From positions 1 to 22,028 of the forward strand of contig JBPCRW010000210.1 in the NCBI GenBank assembly GCA_050996405.1: a stretch of DNA of 22,028 nt. The letters are read 5' to 3'. The translations under genes were made by a program, and so were the position numbers. The stretch is from JBPCRW01 sp050996405 (GTDB lineage Bacteria > Acidobacteriota > Blastocatellia > Pyrinomonadales > Pyrinomonadaceae). Each line of letters opens with the position of its first letter. The stretch's first letter is position 1. The notes beneath the pieces are model-generated. The model was given only the letters and a program-made list of their open reading frames with translations, was not told the origin of the DNA and did not search any database. Of this stretch, positions 14,775 to 21,335 are shown piece after piece.

Positions 14775-15680
14775 TTAATCGTTAATGTTGTCGCGTTTGT
14801 TTTTCAGTGCGTTCTGCACCTGTGGCGGCAGAGTCGAAAAGAATTTCAAGCCGGTTTTCTGTTCAATGTCGCCGACAGTCGTGCGATAAGTTTGCCAGTC
14901 GGCATTTTTAATTCCTTTGACGTTCGGCATATCAACGGCAATCACGCGCGCGTTTTCGTTGACGGCGGAAATGCTTGAACCGGACGGAACGGCGATTGCG
15001 ATTTTCCAGTCGTTGGTCGGAATCGTCACTTTATTTTTCAGTTTTCCCTTTTCGCCGTAAACTCCGGCGTAAATATAAACGTCCGCGCCGCGCGTCACTA
15101 ATGTCCGCAAATATCCTTCAAGTTTTTCCCAAGGTCCGCGATTTAAATCCGGCGTTTGCGGTGTCATATTCGTCATCACAAACGTTGAAGCCATTGATTC
15201 AGGAGTGCCGTCTCGGTCGGCGTTCGGGCAAAGATGACCTCTATCATAATGGGTATATTTGTAATCGTCCGGCACAACTCGCTCCCATCCATCAGGCAGA
15301 CGGTCATCGGGGCGAAACGAATCCTGTCGCTGCAAATCACTCATATCGGCTTTGACGACGCGCCACGCTACCCAGTTTGGAATCGCGCGCGAACGATTGT
15401 AGGAAATTACCATAAAATTATTGACGAGCAGATAATTATTCGGGTCTGAAACGCCCGCGTTTGAAGGATTGCCGAGCGCGAGATAAACTCTTTCCGCTTC
15501 GGCTGGGGTCGTCGGTTGTCTCGGTAAATTCGGATTACCCGTCGGATTGCCGATGTTTGTGTTATCAGTTTCTCCGCGTAATCGGTCGTAGATATTTCTG
15601 CCCGCCCACAAACAGAAAATCGCCAGCAAAACGACAATTACTAAAGCGATTATGCCGCCGATGACAGCTTTGTTTTTCAT
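14775..15680 (-). CDS. Membrane-anchored or secreted DNA/RNA non-specific endonuclease
   Basis: A 301-residue beta-beta-alpha-metal nuclease (NucA/EndA family). One hydrophobic segment at residues 6-25 is either an uncleaved anchor or a signal. A Thr/Asn/Pro-rich linker (about 37-60) follows. The catalytic core has DRGHLCPNADR with His149 as the general base, and the NMTPQTPDLNRGPWEKLE helix with Asn180 as metal ligand. These residues are complete, so activity is expected on the outside of the inner membrane. A role in nutrient DNA use, competition or DNA uptake is inference. An extended -10 sequence lies 24 bases upstream of the ATG at 15678-15680. Confidence 0.9.
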   Translation of the reverse strand: MKNKAVIGGIIALVIVVLLAIFCLWAGRNIYDRLRGETDNTNIGNPTGNPNLPRQPTTPAEAERVYLALGNPSNAGVSDPNNYLLVNNFMVISYNRSRAIPNWVAWRVVKADMSDLQRQDSFRPDDRLPDGWERVVPDDYKYTHYDRGHLCPNADRDGTPESMASTFVMTNMTPQTPDLNRGPWEKLEGYLRTLVTRGADVYIYAGVYGEKGKLKNKVTIPTNDWKIAIAVPSGSSISAVNENARVIAVDMPNVKGIKNADWQTYRTTVGDIEQKTGLKFFSTLPPQVQNALKNKRDNIND

Positions 15681-15704
15681 AAATTTCCCAAACTTTTCCC
15701 GAAC

Positions 15705-15713
15705 ATTTTAGCA
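15705..15713 (-). promoter_or_regulatory. Extended -10 promoter for the nuclease gene
   Basis: Minus-strand TGC followed by TAAAAT (15713 to 15705) fits an extended -10, 24 bases before the nuclease ATG. No good -35 is at the right distance, which extended -10 promoters can lack. On the other strand TAAAAT at 15754-15759, only eight bases before the rlmN ATG, could give a near-leaderless transcript. Confidence 0.4.
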
Positions 15714-15767
15714 CAATGGAAAAAGGTTAATGCGGTTTTAGCGGAATTTACGTTAAAATAAAATCTT

Positions 15768-16850
15768 ATGCCTGAGAAAATTCATCTGCTTGATTTATCG
15801 CCGACGGAGATTGCCGCGTTTATCGAAGCGCGAGGCGAGCCGAAATATCGCGCGCGGCAGATTTTTCGGCAGCTTCACGAACGTCGTCTGCAATCATTTG
15901 CGGAGATGACGGATTTGCCGAAAACTTTGCGCGAAAAATTAAATGAAACGGCGAAAATTTCAACTTTGAAAGTCGAATCGCGCTACGTTTCCGAAGATGG
16001 AACGCGCCGTTTCCTGATGAAAACGCGCGATAATCTTCCGGTCGAAACCGTTTTTATTCCTACGAACGCGCGTGACACGATTTGTTTTTCGTCGCAGTCG
16101 GGCTGCCCTCTGCAATGCGATTTTTGTCTGACGGCGAAACTTGGGCTTTTGCGAAATCTGACGGCGGGCGAAATCGTCGAGCAAGTTATTATTGTTCTCA
16201 ACGACGTTTATGGAACGGGCTTGGACGCGCCGCACGGAACAAATTTAGTGGCGATGGGCGCGGGCGAACCTTTTTTGAATTTCGAAAATTTAATTAAGGC
16301 TCTGGAAATTATGGGCGACGAACGAGGTCTGTTTATCGTGCCGAATCGCGTGACGGTTTCGACCGCCGGAATCGTCCCAAAAATTTACGAATTTGCAAAA
16401 CTTGAAAAACGTCCGCATCTGGCGATTTCTTTGAGCGCGCCGGATGATAAATTGCGCGACAAATTGATGCCGATAAACCGGCGTTGGAATCTCGAAGAAC
16501 TTTTGACGGCGGCGAAGGAATTTGAAAAATCTCTGCGAAACGGCGAGCGTTTTACGTTTGAATATGTTCTGCTCGGCGGTGTCAACGATTCGGAAGAAAC
16601 GGCGCGGGAACTGGCGAATCTTTTGAATCGTCACGGTTTGGAAAAAGTGAAAATCAATTTGATTCCACACAACGCGGCGGAAGGTTTAGATTATCATCCG
16701 GCGGATTCGGCGCAGGTCGAAAAATTCAAAAGAATTTTGGAATCGAAGGGAGTTTCAGCTTACGTCCGCCGCCCGCGCGGGCGCGACATTTACGCCGCCT
16801 GCGGGCAACTGGCGGCAAAAACTTCTCCGAATTCGCTGCGGATTTCTTAA
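15768..16850 (+). CDS. rlmN: Dual-specificity 23S rRNA m2A2503 / tRNA m2A37 methyltransferase
   Basis: Radical-SAM enzyme that methylates C2 of A2503 in 23S rRNA and A37 in some tRNAs. The 360-residue length is normal. Seen: a RARQIFRQLHERR opening of the N-terminal accessory domain, the radical-SAM triad Cys113-x3-Cys117-x2-Cys120 in SGCPLQCDFCLT, GAGEPFLNF near residue 165 in the GGEP-like position, AISLSAPDDKLRDKLMP, and YAACGQLA near the end with Cys345, the covalent methyl-shuttle cysteine. Start ATG at 15768. The next gene begins 18 bases downstream and is probably co-transcribed. Confidence 0.96.
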   Translation: MPEKIHLLDLSPTEIAAFIEARGEPKYRARQIFRQLHERRLQSFAEMTDLPKTLREKLNETAKISTLKVESRYVSEDGTRRFLMKTRDNLPVETVFIPTNARDTICFSSQSGCPLQCDFCLTAKLGLLRNLTAGEIVEQVIIVLNDVYGTGLDAPHGTNLVAMGAGEPFLNFENLIKALEIMGDERGLFIVPNRVTVSTAGIVPKIYEFAKLEKRPHLAISLSAPDDKLRDKLMPINRRWNLEELLTAAKEFEKSLRNGERFTFEYVLLGGVNDSEETARELANLLNRHGLEKVKINLIPHNAAEGLDYHPADSAQVEKFKRILESKGVSAYVRRPRGRDIYAACGQLAAKTSPNSLRIS

Positions 16851-16868
16851 ATTACAAAAATAAAATCA

Positions 16869-17327
16869 ATGACAAAAAAAATTTTATTCGCGTTAATTTT
16901 TTCGTTCGTTTTTATGACGGCGGCGAACGCGCAATCATTAAGCGGTTCAATTGGAAACGGCATTATCCGGCGCGGCGGCGCGGCAAAAGCGACAGTTGTT
17001 TTAAATATTCCCAACGGAGTTCACACAAATTCGAGCCGCCCGAACAGCGAATATTCCGTTCCGACAAGCGTGAAAATCAGCAGCGCGGGTGTTAAATTGG
17101 GAACGGTGATGTATCCGCGCGGGAAGAATAAAAAATTCGAGTTTTCCGACGAGCCTCTGAATGTCTATGAACACCGCGCGGCGTTTTATTTTATCATCGC
17201 CGTGCCGAAAAATTATAAAGGAAACATAATTAAAGTCAGCGCGATTATTGATTATCAGGCTTGCACTACGGAAGTTTGCTATCCGCCGAAAAAACAGGAA
17301 ATAGTTTTAACCGCCAAAGTCAGATAA
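16869..17327 (+). CDS. Secreted DsbD N-terminal (alpha) domain protein
   Basis: A 152-residue exported protein. Residues 1-21 form a signal peptide ending ANAQS. The mature part has the immunoglobulin-like pattern of the thiol-disulfide interchange domain of DsbD: GVHTNSSRP, an acidic FSDEPLNVYEH stretch, and YQACTTEVCYPP near residues 134-145, where the two cysteines (C-x4-C) sit as in the electron-passing pair of DsbD family domains. The transmembrane and C-terminal parts of DsbD are absent, so it may receive electrons from a separate CcdA- or DsbD-type partner or simply bind a substrate. No Shine-Dalgarno is visible. It converges with the yfiH-type gene with ten bases between stops. Confidence 0.82.
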   Translation: MTKKILFALIFSFVFMTAANAQSLSGSIGNGIIRRGGAAKATVVLNIPNGVHTNSSRPNSEYSVPTSVKISSAGVKLGTVMYPRGKNKKFEFSDEPLNVYEHRAAFYFIIAVPKNYKGNIIKVSAIIDYQACTTEVCYPPKKQEIVLTAKVR

Positions 17328-17337
17328 AATCTTTCCG

Positions 17338-18219
17338 TCAAACATTTTTTCTGCCGATAACCGACAGCAGTCTGCCGGTTTTTCCGTAGAGTTTTCTATC
17401 TTGCCGATACGAAAAAAATAAATCGTTACGCTGAATTGTACAGAGCGGCGCGACGAAAATATTTTCGGGTAAAACACCCGATTTTAAAAGCTGTTCCTTG
17501 TTTGCAAGATGCAAATCTACAAAAGCGTGACCGGCGCGAGTCGGCGTAAAAAGATGTTCTGAATCTGGAAAATTTTCACGAAAAGCGTCAATCACGTCCT
17601 GCCCGATTTCGTAATCGCAAATCGCCGCCGCGCCGATTGCCGCCGTTAAATTTTTTGCATCAGTTCCAAATTCCGCGCGCATTTTTTCGATTGTTTTACG
17701 GGCGATTGATTGAACAGTTCCGCGCCAGCCCGCGTGAATTGCCGCAAACGATTTTGTTCGAGCATCGCCCAACAGAACCGGAACACAATCGGCGGTTTTC
17801 ACGCCGACCAAAACGTTTTGCAAACGGGAAATCAGCGCGTCAAATTTTCCGTCCGCGTCAATGTCGGAAATCTCGCGCACGGTTTTCACATCCGCGCCGT
17901 GAATTTGCCACGCGGTCGCTATTTGAAAATCACCGTCAAACGCCTGCAAAAACCGACGGCGATTTTCCGCGATATTTTCCGGCGAATCAATATCGAAACC
18001 TGACAAATTTAAAGAATTTTTTGGAAAATCGCTGACACCGCCGAACCTGGTTGAAAAACCGTTGACAAAACCTTTTTCTTCGAGAGCGCGACAAACTAAA
18101 ACTTTTACCGCGCCGGATTCACGCCAGTAAAACCCGTTTTCTGTTAAAATCTTTTCTTCAGACTTTGGACTCTGGACTTTGGACTCTGGACTAATGATTC
18201 TATCAGTTGGCACAGACAT
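17338..18219 (-). CDS. Multicopper polyphenol oxidase / YfiH laccase-domain protein
   Basis: Family of enzymes first called laccases and shown in some members to act on purine nucleosides; related to peptidoglycan-editing YfiH. Seen: NGFSTRFGGVSDFPKNSLNLS near residues 53-73, WQIHGADV, VGVKTADCVPVLL with a metal-binding Cys, and FAAIHAGWRGT with the conserved His, together with PLCTIQRNDLFFSYRQD near the C-terminus. The core starts near ENGFYWRES; before it the frame from ATG at 18219 encodes SPESKVQSPKS, which is the translated heptamer array. The real start is uncertain: the ATG used here overlaps the first 26 bases of acpS on the other strand. No closer ATG, GTG or TTG is in frame. Confidence 0.88.
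   Translation of the reverse strand: MSVPTDRIISPESKVQSPKSEEKILTENGFYWRESGAVKVLVCRALEEKGFVNGFSTRFGGVSDFPKNSLNLSGFDIDSPENIAENRRRFLQAFDGDFQIATAWQIHGADVKTVREISDIDADGKFDALISRLQNVLVGVKTADCVPVLLGDARTKSFAAIHAGWRGTVQSIARKTIEKMRAEFGTDAKNLTAAIGAAAICDYEIGQDVIDAFRENFPDSEHLFTPTRAGHAFVDLHLANKEQLLKSGVLPENIFVAPLCTIQRNDLFFSYRQDRKLYGKTGRLLSVIGRKNV
18160..18194 (+). repeat. Heptamer array, GGACTTT/GGACTCT family
   Basis: Five consecutive 7-base units, AGACTTT, GGACTCT, GGACTTT, GGACTCT and GGACTAA. The final A is the first base of the acpS start codon. Read on the opposite strand the same bases encode the Ser-Pro-Lys-rich extension of the laccase-domain protein. The alternation of TTT and TCT units gives a 14-bp higher-order period. 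Confidence 0.8.
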
Positions 18220-18574
18220 AATCGAAGTTTATCGAATCCGCGAAACGTTGGAAAGAACGCCGCGCTTTATTGAGCGTGTTTTCACGCCAAAAGAACGCGC
18301 TTACTGCGAAGCGAAAGGCGCGGCTTCGTTTCAATCCTACGCCGCGCGTTTCGCTGCTAAAGAAGCGTTTTTAAAAGCTCTGCGAACGGGCTGGCGCGGA
18401 AAAATCACGTGGCACGACATCGAAATTTTTAATGACGAATTCGGCGCGCCTTTTCTGGAAATCAAAGGCGCGGCGCGGGAAATTTTAGAATCCTTCGGCG
18501 CGAATAAAATCCATCTTTCAATGTCGCACACGACCGAACACGCGACGGCGATAGTTATTTTGGAAAAGATTTAG
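18194..18574 (+). CDS. acpS: Holo-[acyl-carrier-protein] synthase
   Basis: Transfers the 4'-phosphopantetheine arm of CoA to the acyl carrier protein, required for fatty acid synthesis. At 126 residues it is the normal AcpS length. Seen: LSVGTDIIEVYRI with the Mg-binding Asp8, FTPKERAYCEAK, and RFAAKEAFLKAL near residue 53-64 with the second metal ligand Glu. SMSHTTEHATAIVI near the end is the usual final strand. I chose ATG at 18194 because conserved sequence starts there; an upstream in-frame ATG exists at 18179 but would add residues encoded by the heptamer array. The 3' end overlaps the next minus-strand gene by 20 bases. Confidence 0.95.
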   Translation: MILSVGTDIIEVYRIRETLERTPRFIERVFTPKERAYCEAKGAASFQSYAARFAAKEAFLKALRTGWRGKITWHDIEIFNDEFGAPFLEIKGAAREILESFGANKIHLSMSHTTEHATAIVILEKI

Positions 18575-18992
18575 GTTTTTTGATTCTATCGAGATATTTG
18601 TAATCGGAAACTGACAAAGAAGTTCTTTGGCAAATGTTGGTTTGCAAATCGTTTTCATCTCCGTAAGCATAAACCAGATACTTTTTTCCAATCTCAAAAA
18701 TATAACCACAGTCACCGTTACCTAAACCTGTTTGTATAATCAGTTCCTGAAATGAATGATTTTTCCAAGACTTTTCAACTTTGAATTTCACCGAAACATA
18801 AAAGTTTTTAGGATTTTTATTTATTTCGGTTGCCTCTCCGTAGAAAACGGCAACGGATTGTTTGTAGGCTTTAAATATTTGACTTTTTACAGATAAATTT
18901 TTTAACGGCAATTCGCAAGTGCAAGCAAAATTTTTGCTTGCACTGAAAGCGAAAAAGTAGAAAACAATTATAAGAAAAATAGAAAATTTCAT
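18555..18992 (-). CDS. Secreted TIMP-like (CTC N-terminus) protein
   Basis: A 145-residue exported protein. The first about 20 residues are a signal peptide, and the mature protein would begin near ACTCELPLK. A free N-terminal Cys-x-Cys followed by VFYGEATEI, a VKFKVEKSWKN strand, TGLGNGDCGYIFEIGKKYLVYAY and a last ICQRTSLS matches the bacterial proteins resembling the N-terminal domain of tissue inhibitors of metalloproteinases (netrin-like, OB-fold). The four remaining cysteines fit two disulfides. Metalloprotease inhibition is not established for the bacterial members. The ATG directly follows the TAA of the upstream NTF2-like gene, so the two are coupled. Confidence 0.7.
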   Translation of the reverse strand: MKFSIFLIIVFYFFAFSASKNFACTCELPLKNLSVKSQIFKAYKQSVAVFYGEATEINKNPKNFYVSVKFKVEKSWKNHSFQELIIQTGLGNGDCGYIFEIGKKYLVYAYGDENDLQTNICQRTSLSVSDYKYLDRIKKPKSFPK

Positions 18993-19520
18993 TTATCGAT
19001 TCTCTCTTTCCGAAGGCAAAACCGGTCTTGAAGCATCGGGGTTATCGGGCGAAGTGTGCAGGTGAACAATTTTCCAGTCTTTGCCAATCAAGCGAAAAAT
19101 CAAAGTCATTCTGCCCGACGCGGATTCGAGTTTTCCTTTGTATTCCTGCTGCTGTTTCCATTTGCAGGTCGCATACGCCGCGTCTTTGCCGAGCATTTCA
19201 ATTCGCAGTCCGGTGATGTCGAGCGAAACATTTTTCGTGTCGGCGTAGAGCGATTCGCGGTTTTTTTTCATATTTTCCCAACCGATGGTCGCCGAGCCGT
19301 TGTTGTTGAAAAACAAAATGCGGTCGTTGTTGTCATAAACGCTCATTACTTTATTCGTGTCAACCTGTTTGATGCCTTCGACGAGCCGGTTAAAAACCGC
19401 TTCGACATCTTTTTTCGGGTCGGGGCGAACGATAATCGGTTTGTTGGTTTTTTGCGCCAACGCCGCAGATGCGAAAGTTAAAATTACAAATAAAATAATC
19501 GCGGAATTTTTCATTTTCAT
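18993..19520 (-). CDS. Secreted NTF2-like (DUF4440/SnoaL-type) protein
   Basis: A 175-residue exported protein with a signal peptide of about 22 residues (cut near ALAQK). The mature domain starts VEAVFNRLVEGIKQVDTNKV, the helix-loop opening of the NTF2-like fold, then VMSVYDNNDRILFFNNNGSA, IGWENMKKNRES and WKIVHLHTSPDN, where the last strand normally lines the pocket. Similar proteins include calcium/calmodulin kinase association domains and SnoaL-type cyclases; no catalytic residue is certain here. The start ATG at 19518-19520 has GAGG seven bases upstream, a fair Shine-Dalgarno. TATAGA with TTGCAG 16 bases further upstream is a possible promoter. Confidence 0.75.
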   Translation of the reverse strand: MKMKNSAIILFVILTFASAALAQKTNKPIIVRPDPKKDVEAVFNRLVEGIKQVDTNKVMSVYDNNDRILFFNNNGSATIGWENMKKNRESLYADTKNVSLDITGLRIEMLGKDAAYATCKWKQQQEYKGKLESASGRMTLIFRLIGKDWKIVHLHTSPDNPDASRPVLPSERENR

Positions 19521-19619
19521 AAATCCTCACAAAGAAAATTCGGTCAACAAAATTCTATAATTGAAAAACACTCGACTGCAACCGGATAGCCGCAAATCGC
19601 AGAGAAACCAAAAATTAAC

Positions 19620-19649
19620 TTGACAGTTATCCCGCCGCAAGATTAGTTT
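19620..19649 (+). promoter_or_regulatory. Probable promoter of the selenocysteine tRNA
   Basis: An exact TTGACA (19620-19625) is followed after 18 bases by TAGTTT (19644-19649), a poor -10. Transcription would begin about 10-15 bases before the tRNA 5' end at 19672, a reasonable leader length. Confidence 0.45.
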
Positions 19650-19671
19650 TATTTACGCTCTAACTTTCTGC

Positions 19672-19770
19672 GGAGGCGCATCTTGTCCGGTGATGGGCGC
19701 GGTCTTCAAAACCGTTTGTGAGTTTGTGAGAGCAAACTTGGGTTGGTTCGACTCCGACACGCCTCCGCCA
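19672..19770 (+). tRNA. selC: Selenocysteine tRNA, anticodon TCA
   Basis: Decodes UGA as selenocysteine when a SECIS element recruits SelB. Seen: acceptor stem GGAGGCG (19672-19678) with CGCCTCC and discriminator G before encoded CCA (19768-19770), a 6-bp D stem around CGGT as in bacterial tRNA-Sec, the loop CTTCAAA with anticodon TCA at 19706-19708, a long variable arm (AGTTTG pairs with CAAACT), and a T loop TTCGACT. The length of 99 bases including CCA, and the 6-bp D stem, distinguish it from tRNA-Ser and suppressor tRNAs. The eighth acceptor pair, which this tRNA class should have, is C against A here. Confidence 0.95.
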
Positions 19771-19773
19771 ATT

Positions 19774-19808
19774 TGATTTTGGATTTTAGATTTTAGATTT
19801 TGGATTGA
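19774..19808 (+). repeat. Left heptamer array, AGATTTT/GGATTTT family
   Basis: Five 7-base units: TGATTTT, GGATTTT, AGATTTT, AGATTTT and GGATTGA. It lies between the tRNA-Sec 3' end and the four-helix-bundle gene, and is the inverted partner of 20177-20211. Confidence 0.85.
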
Positions 19809-19822
19809 AGAATATCGTTAAG

Positions 19823-20206
19823 ATGGATGAAAACGAGTTCAAAAATCGAACAAAAAATATCTCTTTGCGAATAATTCGGCTTATTGAAACTCTACCGAAT
19901 AAAACGAGCGCGAATGTGATTGGAAAGCAGCTTTTGCGCTCGGCAACTTCGGTTGGCGCGAATTATCGTGCGGCTTGCCGCGCAAAATCATCGGCGGATT
20001 TGATAAATAAACTTTCGATTGTTGAAGAAGAATCCGATGAAAGTTTATACTGGCTTGAAATTTTAGAAGAATCGGGTCTAGTTTCAACAACAAAACTCGT
20101 CGAATTGAAAAAAGATATGAACGAAATTGTTTCGATGATTGTCGCCTCTATTAAAACGCTGCGTTCCAAACAATCACGAATCCAAAATCCAAAATCTAAA
20201 ATCTAA
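19823..20206 (+). CDS. Four-helix-bundle protein (23S rRNA intervening-sequence family)
   Basis: A 127-residue all-helical protein. Seen: FKNRTKNISLRIIRLIETLP as helix 1, then the family signature IGKQLLRSATSVGANYRAACRAKS near residues 41-63, LINKLSIVEEESDESLYWLEIL near 67-88, and a final long helix with LKKDMNEIVSMIVASIKTL. This family is found in 23S rRNA intervening sequences and as pentameric Avd proteins of diversity-generating retroelements, and otherwise as stand-alone genes of unknown role. I chose ATG at 19823; TTG at 19805 in the left array is in frame and would add six residues. The C-terminal IQNPKSKI and stop are encoded by the right heptamer array. Confidence 0.85.
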   Translation: MDENEFKNRTKNISLRIIRLIETLPNKTSANVIGKQLLRSATSVGANYRAACRAKSSADLINKLSIVEEESDESLYWLEILEESGLVSTTKLVELKKDMNEIVSMIVASIKTLRSKQSRIQNPKSKI

Positions 20207-20211
20207 AATAA
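20177..20211 (-). repeat. Right heptamer array, inverted copy
   Basis: On the plus strand the units are CGAATCC, AAAATCC, AAAATCT, AAAATCT and AAAATAA, the reverse complement of the left array family with one unit shifted. It covers the last codons of the four-helix-bundle gene and ends two bases before the dprA start codon. Confidence 0.85.
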
Positions 20212-20213
20212 AT

Positions 20214-21335
20214 ATGATTGACTGGATTGCGCTCAATATGACTCCGCGAATTGGACCTCGCGCGGCGACAAAACTTTTAGAAAAATTCGGCTCGGCGGAA
20301 AATGTTTTTCACGCAACGCGGACGGATTTAGAATCTCTGCGGCTCAAACCAGACACAATCGAAAGCATCTTAAAAAAAGAGTTTCACGAAAAAGCGAAAG
20401 ATGAATTAACAAAAGTCCGCGAGATTGGCGGCGACGTTTTGATTCTCGACGACGGAAGTTATCCGTATTTGCTGCGCGAAATCGCAGACCCGCCGATTAC
20501 GCTTTATGTGAAAGGCGATTGGCAATCGTGTTTTGACGCGCCGTGCGTCGGCATTGTCGGTTCGCGCCGCTGCTCGACTTACGGCGAAAACGCGAGTTTA
20601 ATGTTGTCGCGCGATTTGGCGAAACGCGGAATTTGCATTATTTCAGGTTTAGCGCGGGGAATCGATACGGCAGCGCACAAAGGCGCGATTGAAGCTAAGG
20701 GAAAAACCATTGCTGTTTTAGGAACGGGAATCGGGCAGGTTTATCCGAAAGAAAACGCGAAACTGGTTGATAAAATTTTGGATTCGGGCGGCGCGATTGT
20801 GTCACAATTCCCACTCGAAACGCCGCCGATTCCCGAAAATTTTCCGTATCGCAATCGGATAATTTCGGGTTTGAGTTTAGGCGTTTTGCTGGTCGAAGCG
20901 TCGGAAAGAAGCGGTTCTTTAATTACCGCGCGTTTAGCAATGGAACAAAACCGCGAAGTTTTCGCCGTGCCGGGCAACATCACTTCAAAAAATTCCTTCG
21001 GCACGAATTTCTTGATTAAATCGGGCGCGAAACTCGTTCAGCAATGGCAGGATGTCGTTCTCGAACTTCCCGCCGAAATCGCCGCCGCGATTCTGCCGCC
21101 GAAAATTGAAGCGGCGGAAAATGAAGTAAATCAGCCCGAACAATTCCCCGCCGATTTGTCGGATGACGAGCAGAAAATTTACAAATTATTATCGGCTGAC
21201 GAAGCGAAACATATTGACAATCTTTCAGAAGCAAGTGAAATGCCCGTTAATATCTTGATGTCGGTTTTATTCGCGCTCGATATGCGCGAACTCGCGCGCG
21301 AATTGCCGGGCAAGCATTTCGTGAGAAAAATATGA
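20214..21335 (+). CDS. dprA: DNA-processing protein A
   Basis: Binds incoming single-stranded DNA during natural transformation and loads RecA. From ATG at 20214 it has 373 residues, normal length. Seen: a helix-hairpin-helix-like N-terminus (MTPRIGPRAATKLLEKFG), the Rossmann-type DprA domain with VGIVGSRRCSTYGE near residue 114, SGLARGIDTAAHKGA near 147, LLVEASERSGSLITARLAMEQ near 223, FAVPGNI near 250 and the C-terminal winged-helix-like domain. An in-frame TTG at 20139 lies inside the preceding gene and is not the start. Here the array replaces any Shine-Dalgarno: none is visible before ATG. Its TGA overlaps the ATG of a small gene. Confidence 0.95.
   Translation: MIDWIALNMTPRIGPRAATKLLEKFGSAENVFHATRTDLESLRLKPDTIESILKKEFHEKAKDELTKVREIGGDVLILDDGSYPYLLREIADPPITLYVKGDWQSCFDAPCVGIVGSRRCSTYGENASLMLSRDLAKRGICIISGLARGIDTAAHKGAIEAKGKTIAVLGTGIGQVYPKENAKLVDKILDSGGAIVSQFPLETPPIPENFPYRNRIISGLSLGVLLVEASERSGSLITARLAMEQNREVFAVPGNITSKNSFGTNFLIKSGAKLVQQWQDVVLELPAEIAAAILPPKIEAAENEVNQPEQFPADLSDDEQKIYKLLSADEAKHIDNLSEASEMPVNILMSVLFALDMRELARELPGKHFVRKI

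Larger units (their letters stand above)
19774..20211. mobile_element. Putative heptamer-ended cassette carrying a four-helix-bundle gene
   Basis: A 438-bp unit bounded by inverted heptamer arrays (left 19774-19808, right 20177-20211). Nineteen bases of the left array (19788-19806) are an exact inverted match of 20186-20204. The only gene inside is the four-helix-bundle gene, whose start region and stop codon lie at or inside the arrays. It begins three bases after the CCA of tRNA-Sec and ends two bases before the dprA ATG. Mobility is inferred from structure; no target-site duplication is evident. Confidence 0.5.

Noticed and set aside
18179..18193. Earlier in-frame ATG for acpS
   Set aside because: It lies in the heptamer array and adds MDSGL before the conserved LSVGTDI start; family members begin where 18194 does.
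19774..20211. CRISPR array or diversity-generating retroelement
   Set aside because: Units are 7 bases and contiguous, without spacers. There is no reverse transcriptase, template repeat or variable repeat near the four-helix-bundle gene, so an Avd role in a retroelement is unsupported here.
20139..20213. Earlier TTG start for dprA
   Set aside because: The extension overlaps the preceding four-helix-bundle gene and array and has no family resemblance; conserved sequence begins with MIDWIALNMTP at 20214.
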